Positions 5,866 through 13,867 are shown, numbered from the stretch's first letter. The stretch is 48,017 nt of DNA from Bradyrhizobium jicamae (GCF_001440395.1 NZ_LLXZ01000054.1:1-48017), one strand, 5' to 3'. A program made the numbers and translations. Notes: generated by a model from the sequence alone, not told the origin.

Positions 5866-6918
5866 ATGTTTAAGCTAGCAAACCCGCCCGTCCCGGCCAA
5901 AGGAACGTTTGGACGCGGCTTCGAGCGCTACAACCCCGACACGTCCGACTTCCTAGCGCTGCACATGTGGAACGCTCGGAAGCGCCTTCCTAATGGCACC
6001 CTAACCGCCATCGGCAAAGCGCCCATCGCGCGCAAGTGGACGACGATTCGAGTCGTGTCGCGCGCCGTCCGCAGGCGGTGCCTCGCCGAACTGCGCAACA
6101 TGGGAATCCGGCTCAAACCGAATCAACTCGTTATCGACGTTGACCCGCGCAACGGCGGCGACGCCAGTTTTGCGGCGTTGTGCTTTGACATAGGCTTAGA
6201 CGGCGATGAGTGGCCGCGCGTGTATACCGGGTCGGGCGGATGGCATTGCTATATGGCGAAGCCCGAGGACGTGTTGATCTGTGAAACGCTGGACGAATAC
6301 CCCGGCATAGAATTCAAATCGAAGGGCCGCCAAGTCGTCGCCGCCGGTTCGCGCCATCCTGACGGCGGGCTTTATCGTTGGTCGGTAGACCATCCCGACA
6401 TTCGCAAGGGAATCCCCATGGTCCCGACGGCGCTGTTGCGCGTCATCGCGCGCAAGGACAGTGGCCACAACGGCGGCGGCGATGGCGGACAGTACACGGT
6501 CGAACAACTCGCCCGCGCGCTCGAACGGCTAGACGTGACGGAATTCCGCGATCAATTCGAGTGGCGCAACCTGATGTTCGCCTGCCATCACGCGACCAAT
6601 GGCGACGGCGAACGCGTCTTTATGGATTGGTCCGCGAGCGACCCGCAATTCGCTGGCGACTCGGCCATTGTGCAAAAGCGCTGGCGATCATGCGGCGACA
6701 AGTCGAACGCGATCACATACCGGACCCTAAACAAGATTCTACGCGAACGCGGCGCTGCCGACGCTATCCCGCCGCGCGACGTGTCACACGACGAATTCCC
6801 CGACGACATGGTGCGCGACGTGCCCATATCGAAAACGGAAGGTTATAGGGACGCGACGACGTCCCGTTATGTCAATGTCCGCGACGCGGGTATAAAGCGA
6901 CGGAAGGCCAAGTCATGA
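5866..6918 (+). CDS. bifunctional primase-polymerase (AEP/Prim-Pol) with PriCT domain
   Basis: A 350-residue replication protein. The N-terminal archaeo-eukaryotic primase domain shows the metal-binding motif VIDVDPRNGGD (D91, D93), the GGWHCYM motif (H127) and the third motif region GIEFKSKGRQVVAAGS (147-162). Residues about 209-320 look like a PriCT-type primase C-terminal domain that connects to a helicase. It would synthesise primers for element replication. ATG at 5866 has AAGGAG nine bases upstream. Its stop overlaps the start of the helicase gene by 4 bp, so the two are translationally coupled and act together, as the fused alpha protein does in phage P4. Confidence 0.88.
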   Translation: MFKLANPPVPAKGTFGRGFERYNPDTSDFLALHMWNARKRLPNGTLTAIGKAPIARKWTTIRVVSRAVRRRCLAELRNMGIRLKPNQLVIDVDPRNGGDASFAALCFDIGLDGDEWPRVYTGSGGWHCYMAKPEDVLICETLDEYPGIEFKSKGRQVVAAGSRHPDGGLYRWSVDHPDIRKGIPMVPTALLRVIARKDSGHNGGGDGGQYTVEQLARALERLDVTEFRDQFEWRNLMFACHHATNGDGERVFMDWSASDPQFAGDSAIVQKRWRSCGDKSNAITYRTLNKILRERGAADAIPPRDVSHDEFPDDMVRDVPISKTEGYRDATTSRYVNVRDAGIKRRKAKS

Positions 6919-8360
6919 GTGAGATCGAAATCAAAATCCACCCCGACAGCGCGGATTTTCTGCGGCTAGTCGCGAAGAACGACGCCGCCGCCGAACTAGA
7001 CGCGCAACGGCTGTTCATACTCAACGAAATCAGCGTCGAAAACATCGACGAAATGGTGAAGCTTGTGAACAACAACGGCAAGCCGCGCGTCATGCGTTGG
7101 GGCAAGTCGGGCTTTGACCCCAAGGTGCGTGTTCCCGAGTTCATGACGATTCCCGATTTTAAGGCGCTGTTGCAGAACCGCGCCGTCTATAAGGATTTGC
7201 CCGCGACCAAGTCAAAGCCAGCGCGCACCGTGCGAGTCGATTTGGCAAAGCATTGGCTCGAAGACCCGACGCGCTACATATACGACGGCCTTGTGTTCGA
7301 CTCGAAGCGCAACAGCAAAGACGAAATCAATCTATGGCGCGGATTCGGAATCACGCCCGCGCCCGGCGATTGGTCGAAGATGGAAGAGCATATAGCGAAG
7401 ATTCTGGCGGCGGGCGAAGCGCCTAGCGAAAAATACCTTCTGCATTGGCTCGCATTCGCATTCCAGAATCCGACCGAACGCGCCGAAGTGGCGGTAGCGC
7501 TCATGTCCGAAGCGAAGGGAACAGGCAAGGGTATGTTGGGGCGCGCCATCGTCAAGGCGTTCGGCGCGCACGGACTCCAAATCCTGCAACGCTCGCAGCT
7601 AACCGGCAAGTTCAACGCGCACCATGCGCTATGCGGTTTCCTCTTCAGCGACGAAGCGGTGCGACCCGACCGAGTCGAAGACGACAACGTGTTAAAGGGA
7701 ATCATCACCGAGGACACAATTCAGATTGAGCGCAAGGGAATCGACCTTGTCACCATGCGCAACGCGCTGAAGGTCATGTTGGCGTCGAACAACTCGAAGA
7801 TTGTTCAAGCGTCGGAGGACGAACGCCGCTATGCCGTCTTCGAAGTATCGACGAAGCGTCAGCAGGATCAAAAGTATTTCCGCGCGATTCAGGAGCAGCT
7901 AGACGACGGCGGACTCGCGGGGATGATGTACGACTTGCAGAACAGGCCCCTTGGCGAGTGGCATCCGCGCAGCGGAATCCCGGCAACGAAGGCACTGAAG
8001 GCGCAGCAAGTGCTATCGCTGGGCGCAAAGGAATCCTGGCTATATGGCTACCTGCTTTCCGGCGTTCTCGATTGTCAGAGTCGCGCAGCGCCGAACATAG
8101 TCAAGAGCGGCGAGTTTTTCGACCTCGCGCGCAAGCGCCCGAAGATGGGGCACAACGGCGACCCGACCCTAAGCACGTTCCTCGAAGATTGGGGTTGCGA
8201 GCGCAAGCGGTCGAACGGATCGCATTGGGTTTTCCCGCCGCTGTCGGAAATGCGGACTGCATGGCTCAAAGCCAAACCCTTTTGCCCGCCGTTCGCAAAC
8301 CCCGAAGCCGAATGGTCGTCGGGGATGGATATCGACGACGATGATGACGAATTCGGCTAG
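6915..8360 (+). CDS. SF3-type replicative helicase (DUF5906 / primase-helicase family)
   Basis: A 481-residue ATPase. Walker A is SEAKGTGKGML (K205), Walker B is FLFSDEA (D246, E247), motif C is VMLASNN (N292) and DERRYAVF around 302-309 supplies the probable arginine finger. This arrangement is typical of the DUF5906 / P4-alpha-like helicases of plasmids and satellites, which melt the origin and unwind the template. It starts inside the primase stop codon (4-bp overlap). The C-terminus ends in a very acidic tail, MDIDDDDDEFG. Iterons begin 2 bp after its stop, as expected if the protein binds them. Confidence 0.88.
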   Translation: MSEIEIKIHPDSADFLRLVAKNDAAAELDAQRLFILNEISVENIDEMVKLVNNNGKPRVMRWGKSGFDPKVRVPEFMTIPDFKALLQNRAVYKDLPATKSKPARTVRVDLAKHWLEDPTRYIYDGLVFDSKRNSKDEINLWRGFGITPAPGDWSKMEEHIAKILAAGEAPSEKYLLHWLAFAFQNPTERAEVAVALMSEAKGTGKGMLGRAIVKAFGAHGLQILQRSQLTGKFNAHHALCGFLFSDEAVRPDRVEDDNVLKGIITEDTIQIERKGIDLVTMRNALKVMLASNNSKIVQASEDERRYAVFEVSTKRQQDQKYFRAIQEQLDDGGLAGMMYDLQNRPLGEWHPRSGIPATKALKAQQVLSLGAKESWLYGYLLSGVLDCQSRAAPNIVKSGEFFDLARKRPKMGHNGDPTLSTFLEDWGCERKRSNGSHWVFPPLSEMRTAWLKAKPFCPPFANPEAEWSSGMDIDDDDDEFG

Positions 8361-8640
8361 AATGGACAGGTTTGGACAGGTCATGGACAGGCCCTGTCCG
8401 CGCCAAAGCCTATAACCAAAGGGGTTTCCCCACAGTTGGACAGTTTGGACAGGTTATCTCTTACTTATAAGGAAAAAGAATGAAAGAAGGACGGCCGCAC
8501 GCTATCTCATGGTTATATAGAATTGCCCCCCTCCAACGCGTCCAACCTGTCCAAAATTAAAGAAGTGCCTGCGGCAGTGGGCTAACATGGCGGACAGGTT
8601 TGCTCGCAACCTGTCCACATTCCCTAACCTGTCCACGTTC
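8361..8640. other. candidate replication origin with GGACAGG iterons
   Basis: Nine exact GGACAGG heptamers plus one GGACAGT variant occur here. Direct copies start at 8364, 8374, 8385, 8438 (variant), 8447 and 8592; inverted CCTGTCC copies start at 8393, 8546, 8610 and 8628. Neighbouring direct copies are 9-11 bp apart, about one helical turn. Between the clusters lies an A/T-richer stretch (about 8454-8520), a possible unwinding element. The block follows the primase-helicase genes directly. In phage P4 the alpha protein binds iterons (crr and ori). Function here is inferred. Confidence 0.65.
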
Positions 8641-8654
8641 AGGGGGTACCCCCT
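8641..8654. repeat. 14-bp perfect palindrome at the iteron edge
   Basis: AGGGGGTACCCCCT is its own reverse complement. It lies immediately after the last iteron segment and could be a protein-binding site marking the end of the origin region. Confidence 0.4.
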
Positions 8655-9325
8655 CCCCACATGGTAGGGCGAAGACCCCGCACCGCGCCCGCGCTCGACG
8701 CGCTCTTATCTCTTCACGCCGCTGGATTGATAGCCCGGAAGCGTGGCGGAGAACCTTTGCGTTAAGAGAAATGAAATCAAATGTTTGAGGCATAAAATAT
8801 CTCGTTGCCTTCACAACTAATCTCCGTCTCACGCGTTCGCACGCGATAACACTCGACGACCATCGAACAATAAGCGGATGCCCACATCAGCAAGGCCAGT
8901 ACATGCAATGCATAGGCATAGAGGCAAGACCGGGCTCGGGGATGGACTCGCCATCACGCAATTTGCGATTCCGATTCTTCGAAGCACTAAGAGAAATTAT
9001 TTCTCTAAAGCGATGCGCTGAAATTTTCTCGGGGTCCTTCCAAAACGAAAAAACGCTATGAGGGCAGAAACGGAGCGCAGATGCTCACCGGACGGGTAAG
9101 AAAAATATTTTCGGTACGAAATGGGTAAGCGCAAAACTTCAAAGTGCCGCGCTTATAGAATTCGCGACTCGTCGAATCCGCAAATCGGCCGCGAGTCGAT
9201 TCTGGATTTTTCAAAAACCGGCTGCGAAATGGGTAGGCGCTCGCGCGTGCAGAATCGTTCCTTCGCGCGGGCGTTAGTCTTCCGCTATGGTCCGGCCGTC
9301 GCAACACAAACAAGGAAGGCCCCTC
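8655..9325. other. long non-coding stretch with short repeats and a palindrome
   Basis: No convincing gene is visible in these 671 bp; the short open frames lack ribosome sites and protein-like composition. It contains the perfect 17-bp palindrome AGAGAAATTATTTCTCT at 8990-9006, which looks like an operator. The 16-bp repeat CGAAATGGGTA-A/G-GCGC occurs at 9117-9132 and 9225-9240, and a related GACGGGTAAG lies at 9091-9100. An A/T-rich GAAAAATATTTTC segment lies near 9100-9112. The stretch lies between the iterons and the operon starting at 9326 and probably holds that operon's promoter and its regulatory sites. Confidence 0.45.
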
Positions 9326-9502
9326 ATGAAAGAGCCGCGTGTTTCGAAGCGAGCGCTAATCAACATCTTGGGACTCACGGAAACCGGCGTCGATGATGCG
9401 CTAAAGCGCGGCGCGCCCGGCGGCCCCGGCGGATACCAAGTTGGAAGTTTCCTCGCATGGCTCTTGATGAACAATGGAGTCGGACATGTCAAAGCAGCGT
9501 GA
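9326..9502 (+). CDS. small Nu1-like HTH protein
   Basis: A 58-residue protein beginning MKEPRVSKRALINILG. The pattern of a helix pair, then GAPGGPGGYQVGSFLAWLL, resembles the small winged-helix of Nu1-type terminase small subunits and related phage regulators. Without a large terminase in the element, a regulatory role is as likely as a packaging role. ATG at 9326 has AAGGAAGG about seven bases upstream. Its 3' end overlaps the next gene by 17 bp, so the three genes 9326-10231 form one operon. Confidence 0.6.
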   Translation: MKEPRVSKRALINILGLTETGVDDALKRGAPGGPGGYQVGSFLAWLLMNNGVGHVKAA

Positions 9503-9689
9503 CAAATCGAAGGGCGGACGTCCCAGCGTGCTGGGGAAGGACGCGGCTTACCTGACGGTGAAGCTACGTCGTGACCAAATCCGCAGCATCAATCGCATTG
9601 CGGGACCCGCCCCCGGTGGTCGTCCCGGCGTTATCCGCGACCTGCTAGACGCAGGCTTGAAGCTGGCGCGGAGTCGCGCGACGCGATGA
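9486..9689 (+). CDS. small basic protein, possible ribbon-helix-helix
   Basis: A 67-residue, very basic protein. After a Lys/Arg/Gly-rich start comes AYLTVKLRRDQIRSINRIAG and then GVIRDLLDAGLKLAR, a strand-helix-helix pattern like ribbon-helix-helix DNA-binding proteins (Arc/CopG type). It may autoregulate the operon or act in element maintenance. ATG at 9486 has GGAG eight bases upstream. It overlaps the previous gene by 17 bp and the next by 4 bp. Fold assignment is tentative. Confidence 0.6.
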   Translation: MSKQRDKSKGGRPSVLGKDAAYLTVKLRRDQIRSINRIAGPAPGGRPGVIRDLLDAGLKLARSRATR

Positions 9690-10231
9690 CGACGAAGGCG
9701 TGTATAGTATGCGGCGGCGACTTCACGCCGTCGCGAGCTAATGAAGATTTGCAAATCACGTGTTCGGATGCGTGCCGCGTCGAGCGTAGGCGCGAACTGG
9801 AACGGCTGCGCAGGTCGCGGATAGCGCCGGTTCAAATACCATGCTCGCGCTGTGGCGTGCCGATGCCACCGCGTGGCCGCAACACTGGCAACCGGCGATT
9901 CTGTTCGGAGGAATGCAGGCTTGGGGTCTCTACCGCGCCCGAGGTGACGTCAGCCGACGCCGTGCCCTGCCAACATTGCGGCCGAATGTTCGAACCGAAA
10001 CAGACAACCGGACGCCGCCAGCGATACTGTCAGCCCGCTTGCCGGGTCGCCGCATTCAAAGCGCGGCACGTCGAAGACGACGGCAGCGAGATTCCTGTCG
10101 TGGATATCGACGAAGCGCCGCGTCGGCTGGCGGTCGCGAAGCTGTTCGACCGCTTCGACTGCGGCGGCGCGTTCGACCACGTCACGCCTGCCCGCTGGAT
10201 GAATCAGACTGATAAGCGCGCGGGAAGGTGA
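9686..10231 (+). CDS. protein with three Cys4 zinc fingers
   Basis: A 181-residue protein with three successive zinc fingers of one pattern: CIVC...CSDAC, CSRC...CSEEC and CQHC...CQPAC, each with about 17-18 residues between the Cys pairs and basic residues in the loop. The repeats look like treble-clef or zinc-ribbon units and the loops (RRFC, RQRYC) are suited to nucleic acid binding. The C-terminal 60 residues lack cysteine pairs. Starts inside the stop of the preceding gene (4-bp overlap). It ends 2 bp before the end of the convergent PIN gene. Role unknown; an element transcription factor is one possibility. Confidence 0.7.
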   Translation: MTTKACIVCGGDFTPSRANEDLQITCSDACRVERRRELERLRRSRIAPVQIPCSRCGVPMPPRGRNTGNRRFCSEECRLGVSTAPEVTSADAVPCQHCGRMFEPKQTTGRRQRYCQPACRVAAFKARHVEDDGSEIPVVDIDEAPRRLAVAKLFDRFDCGGAFDHVTPARWMNQTDKRAGR

Positions 10232-10233
10232 GT

Positions 10234-10722
10234 TTAGGATTGAAACCATTCAAGCGCGATATCGGGCAGAAAGCCGCCAGCGTCCTTCATCCGCTCATAA
10301 TATTCAAATGCCTCTTCGGCTGTGCAAAGCCCGGCCTCAACAGCCCATTTTAGCAGACGCAGGCTGCCCACCACCTTGCCTTGGTCGGCCAAGGCGATTG
10401 CAATCCGCCTAGCTTTTCCGTCGTCGCAGCAGAAGACGTAGTCTCCGTCTAGAAGCAGCGCCAAACACTCCGTCTCCCCCTCGCCAAGCTCGTGCTCGTC
10501 GAGCAAAGTAAGAAAGCGTTCAGAGGAAACTTCGTTTGGGTCTACGAAACGGATCGTGCCTTGCTCCTGAAGCGCGAGAAGCTCCGCCGCACAGGTTGGC
10601 TCGCATTCACCCACTACCAAGGGCGAGACACAAATATTCACATTTGGCAGAGCAGCGACGACGGCTAACGCCTCGGCATTCGATAGGTTGATTACCGAAC
10701 TCGCATCAATGATGAGGTCCAC
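10234..10722 (-). CDS. PIN-domain nuclease (VapC-like), last gene of candidate defence operon
   Basis: A PIN-fold protein of 162 residues from the GTG at 10722. The first acidic residue is in DLIIDASSVINL near the N-terminus, the second in VVGECE, the third in LGEGETECLAL and the last in the CDDGKAR region, as in metal-dependent RNases of the VapC type. I chose GTG 10722 because GAGGGAC precedes it and because PIN proteins start close to the first Asp; an ATG at 10752 lacks a ribosome site. Either start overlaps the end of the XRE-ImmA gene, so the two are coupled. It is the probable toxin or effector, with the upstream peptidase/HTH protein as its regulator. Confidence 0.82.
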   Translation of the reverse strand: MDLIIDASSVINLSNAEALAVVAALPNVNICVSPLVVGECEPTCAAELLALQEQGTIRFVDPNEVSSERFLTLLDEHELGEGETECLALLLDGDYVFCCDDGKARRIAIALADQGKVVGSLRLLKWAVEAGLCTAEEAFEYYERMKDAGGFLPDIALEWFQS

Positions 10723-11839
10723 GACGTCCCTCACCGCTGATGCGCGATCCATAGACGTCGTTGATGGAGCAGTTCAAGCGGTCCGTTACCCAACCGATGG
10801 AAACCTCACCTTGCTCAACTTTTTTCGCAGCAACATTAAGCAGGTTCTTTGATACACGCGGGATATGCACGGGCTCGCGCGTAGGCAAACGAAGAGCCTC
10901 TGCTCGCTTCTCGGGGCCGCCAAAGTAGTCCCGAAGGTGGTCAGCGAGTGATTTTGCTCCCCCCGATGGGAGAAGCTGCAAATCTTCGCAGCGACGCGCT
11001 GCCACCTCGAAGCTCACCCCGTAGAAGCGCGACAGATACAATATCTCGATGTCGCCGATTGCCGGATTGGTAATACCGAGCGTCCTGCGAACCTGCTGCA
11101 GAACCTTTCCAACACCGCTCGCAGGAAGCAGAAGTACGGAAGCAAAGGCGTTTACGAAATACTCCGCTTGTGATCGATATCTGTGAAGCCCCCCAATCTG
11201 CCCAGCCAGATCGAAGGTCACTGATCGATTAAAGTTCTTGTGGTGCGTTATTAGATGGCCGACTTCGTGCGCAAGCGTGAACAGCATTCTGCCACTAAAG
11301 CGCGGCGACACGAATACGAAGGGATAGCCATCCGCTACGACCGACGCGCCTTCGAAGCGAGACGTCTCTAGCCTTCCCAGAATTACACCCAAATCAACTA
11401 TTAGACGTGGCAAGTCCGTGAGTGGGTCGTCGAGCTGATCTGGCAACAACATCTGACGAAATTCATTCGCGAGCCGCTCTGCCTCTTGGTAGGTCTCTTG
11501 CTCAAATCGAAATTGTGAGAGCCATTGCGGGGGCGCATCGCGTGGTGGAAGTATCTTTAGCGCAGCCTCGACAAACCCGGCCGCTGCCTCTACTCCGCGA
11601 TCAGGCCTTGAAGAGACGGTCTGGCGGAACAACATTCCTAGTTCGCTCTTCGATGCGCTCTCTGAAGCGAACGAACGAAGAGGGACTTTTAGCCCGCGCG
11701 ACAACGCACGCAGGTCTGCCAAGGTTGGATCTTCGCCGTCTAAGAACGCGCGAATGCGATCCGTTGAGAGCCGCGATTTGGTCGCTATCTCATCGGGCGA
11801 CAGCGGCAACTGTCTTAGAAAAGTCGCGACCCTGCTCAT
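10706..11839 (-). CDS. XRE-type HTH fused to ImmA/IrrE zinc metallopeptidase
   Basis: A 377-residue protein with an N-terminal XRE helix-turn-helix (residues about 12-55, LSPDEIATKSRLSTDRIRAFL) and a COG2856-type peptidase domain. The active site is H191-E192-V-G-H195 in TLAHEVGHLITHH, with E226 in QAEYFVNAFASVLLLP as probable third ligand. Family members (ImmA, IrrE) sense a signal and cleave or control a partner repressor; XRE-COG2856 proteins are known antitoxin-like partners of toxins. It overlaps the gene before it by 4 bp (ATGA) and the PIN gene by 17 bp, so all are in one translation-coupled operon. Confidence 0.88.
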   Translation of the reverse strand: MSRVATFLRQLPLSPDEIATKSRLSTDRIRAFLDGEDPTLADLRALSRGLKVPLRSFASESASKSELGMLFRQTVSSRPDRGVEAAAGFVEAALKILPPRDAPPQWLSQFRFEQETYQEAERLANEFRQMLLPDQLDDPLTDLPRLIVDLGVILGRLETSRFEGASVVADGYPFVFVSPRFSGRMLFTLAHEVGHLITHHKNFNRSVTFDLAGQIGGLHRYRSQAEYFVNAFASVLLLPASGVGKVLQQVRRTLGITNPAIGDIEILYLSRFYGVSFEVAARRCEDLQLLPSGGAKSLADHLRDYFGGPEKRAEALRLPTREPVHIPRVSKNLLNVAAKKVEQGEVSIGWVTDRLNCSINDVYGSRISGEGRRGPHH

Positions 11840-12426
11840 GATCGCGTTAAGGCGGCGGACGCCTTAATTCCCTGCAACCAAGAAAGCATGTCTTTAACCT
11901 GGGATTCGTTGAGCTTTGCGGCGCGACCCATCACGTCGAAAACGCGGTTTCCTCGCTTGCCGAGCATTTCAGAGAGCTTGGGAAGAGTTTGGTCGCGGCC
12001 CATCGCGACTTCGCGGTCGCTTTCGAGCGCTACCGGATTCTTACCGACAATGAAGTTTTTGATTCGATCTTCGAAAGTGTCCGGCTTATGCGTATCTAAG
12101 GGATGCTGATTCCCTTTGGCATCAACGATGATGTTTCCTTCTACGAGCCCGTTTGCGCCGGTCTGAAGTCTATCTTCGGGAAATCTCCGGTAGGCAGCTA
12201 GCGCGTCAATCCTCTCGTCAACTTGCAAGCCGCCTACGACATATTGCTGGACCGCAGGCACCTTTCCGCTGACTACGAATATGAAGTCACCGGGCAAAAC
12301 AACCCGTCGAATGTTAGTCATGCACGCTCCTAACGTCGGGGTCTTCCTAAAAAGGATAGGATCGTTCATGTTGCCGCGCGCATGGGGATCGGTGCCGGTG
12401 CCTGATATATAGATGTAACCCTTCAC
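11836..12426 (-). CDS. hypothetical protein, possible nucleotide-modification-associated (Nmad2-like) domain
   Basis: A 196-residue protein. The N-terminal 110 residues, with MKGYIYISGTGTDPHARG, then TLGACMTNIRRVVLPGDFIF and VVSGKVPAVQQYVVGG, recall the pattern of Nmad2-type domains (C-x-x-IRR, then GDW/F), proposed to work in DNA base modification. The C-terminal 80 residues are helical and charged. GTG at 12426 overlaps the previous stop (GTGA, 4 bp) and its own stop overlaps the XRE-ImmA start (ATGA). The family call is from remembered pattern and is weak; the operon membership is clear. Confidence 0.55.
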   Translation of the reverse strand: MKGYIYISGTGTDPHARGNMNDPILFRKTPTLGACMTNIRRVVLPGDFIFVVSGKVPAVQQYVVGGLQVDERIDALAAYRRFPEDRLQTGANGLVEGNIIVDAKGNQHPLDTHKPDTFEDRIKNFIVGKNPVALESDREVAMGRDQTLPKLSEMLGKRGNRVFDVMGRAAKLNESQVKDMLSWLQGIKASAALTRS

Positions 12427-13493
12427 GGTCGTCTCCGCGCTTCAAATTGATTAGACTGCCAATTCGCCCTGAGGCTTTTTCGAACGGCTTCGAAGGGATT
12501 GCTCACAACTAGCTTGCGCCGCCCGTTCGAAACAAATTTTTCGTTGCAATAATCGCATGTGTGCTCGCGATGCGGAGAAAACGCCAAATCGCCAACGTCA
12601 AAGTGCGCTTTCTCACAACGGGGGCAATTTAAGCTGACCACTTTATCCGAGAGGTATGGCAAAGCCTGTTGAGCCATAAAATATTGGATGTGAACTTCAT
12701 TCAGCTCAACGCCGTCAAGCAAGACGTGGTCGAAAGTGTCGTCAACGACGATATCCCCATGAGAATCATAAAGGTGAATGTGCAGGCCAGCTTCTTCGGG
12801 TCGATCCGAAGTCCACAGCAGCGCTGGATTTGATGCCCAGATTTGAACGCCGCCCGGATAAGAAGCTTGCTCCACGTTTAGGGTTCGCGGCGCTCTGATC
12901 GGCTGGACATTCTGCTGAACGACCTGAAGCAGGGCCACGGGGTTAGATATTGATTTCTCTGAGTCGTTGAACTGTCGTCCGCAATCTTGGCACATGTGCC
13001 TGCGGTGAGGGTTAACAGCAAAGTAGCCAGCATCCAAATGCGCTTCGTTACAGTGTGGGCAGTGGAGAAGCTTGACGTCGCGCTTTAGAAAGCGGCTCAG
13101 ATAAAAACTAATCGCCGTGTCACCGGTGATAGTAGCCTGTTCAGTTGAAGACAACGTTACGATTACAGTGTCGAAAGTGTCATCGACTTCTTTACGTCCG
13201 TCTGCGGTGGCTCGCGCATGGACGTGGATGCCAATTTCTGGGGGCATTGAAGAAGTGTCGTAGACTGCCTCAACAGCACCCCACAGAGCGATCCCGCCGG
13301 GGTGCGCCGAAGCATCAAGCTCTAGGACTTTTGGCGGCTTTTGCGCTTTCGCGAGGCCGTGACATGCAGATAGACGCGCACCATTGTGGCCCGTCGCGCT
13401 GGATCGGTGCGTCCGACACCAGTATCGCGGCTTGCCGTTCCGCTGCTTTCCAACGTGCTCGATTGAGCACTTATCAGGTTGACCGGCGCTCAT
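12423..13493 (-). CDS. protein with two tandem copies of a beta/zinc-ribbon module
   Basis: A 356-residue protein, first gene of the four-gene operon. Residues 1-50 carry a Cys/His cluster (C9, H13, C26, H29, C44, H45). Then one module occurs twice, at about 62-195 and 208-345. Each copy has HPGG or YPGG, a G-x-H-x-H strand (IGIHVHA / AGLHIHL), a VDDTFD motif, and a zinc ribbon C-P-x-C ... C-x-x-C (C145-C171 and C290-C316) ending in SNP. I do not recognise the family; the duplication suggests a binding or sensor protein. ATG at 13493 has AAGG six bases before; a TTG at 13517 also lies in frame. Its stop overlaps the next start by 4 bp. Confidence 0.68.
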   Translation of the reverse strand: MSAGQPDKCSIEHVGKQRNGKPRYWCRTHRSSATGHNGARLSACHGLAKAQKPPKVLELDASAHPGGIALWGAVEAVYDTSSMPPEIGIHVHARATADGRKEVDDTFDTVIVTLSSTEQATITGDTAISFYLSRFLKRDVKLLHCPHCNEAHLDAGYFAVNPHRRHMCQDCGRQFNDSEKSISNPVALLQVVQQNVQPIRAPRTLNVEQASYPGGVQIWASNPALLWTSDRPEEAGLHIHLYDSHGDIVVDDTFDHVLLDGVELNEVHIQYFMAQQALPYLSDKVVSLNCPRCEKAHFDVGDLAFSPHREHTCDYCNEKFVSNGRRKLVVSNPFEAVRKSLRANWQSNQFEARRRP

Positions 13494-13616
13494 GAAAAGC
13501 CTTGCTTTCAAAGCCAATAGAACATAAAGAGAACAGTTTGTCTAGCCATGCCATTCAACTTCAAGGAGAGGACTCGATTTTCCTCTAGCAGTAAAGATGC
13601 AATCATGGAGATTAGT

Positions 13617-13847
13617 ATGCGCATCTACGCCTTAGACCCTACGTCTGCTGAGATCGAAGGGCCGTTTGCCGAAGTGAGGGCTTGGACTGGACCGCAGGCG
13701 CGGCAGAAGGCAGATGCCGCATTTCCCGGTGACGGCTGGTTGGACGAATCACGTTTCGATTGCCGACCTCTGGTCGCGGATAGAGCGCCCAACCAAGGTT
13801 CGGTGACACGATTCGCTGACCGCGCGGTGTTGCCGCCCGTTCAATAG
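13617..13847 (+). CDS. small hypothetical protein divergent from the operon
   Basis: A 76-residue protein beginning MRIYALDPTSAEIEG. It contains WTGPQARQKADAAFPGDGWLDESRFDC, but I know no family. GGAG lies six bases before ATG 13617; in-frame starts at 13605 and 13548 are also possible. It is transcribed away from the four-gene operon, with 123 bp between the two starts. Its position suggests a possible regulator or a separate cargo gene. Confidence 0.5.
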   Translation: MRIYALDPTSAEIEGPFAEVRAWTGPQARQKADAAFPGDGWLDESRFDCRPLVADRAPNQGSVTRFADRAVLPPVQ

Positions 13848-13867
13848 GTCTCGGTAGCCCGTCTACG

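Noticed and set aside
8600..8788. Short open frame over the iterons
   Set aside because: It runs through the repeats, lacks a ribosome site and reads as repeat-encoded low-complexity peptide.
9121..9396. 91-codon open frame before 9326
   Set aside because: It overlaps the better supported gene at 9326 in another frame, has no ribosome site and contains the duplicated 16-bp motif.
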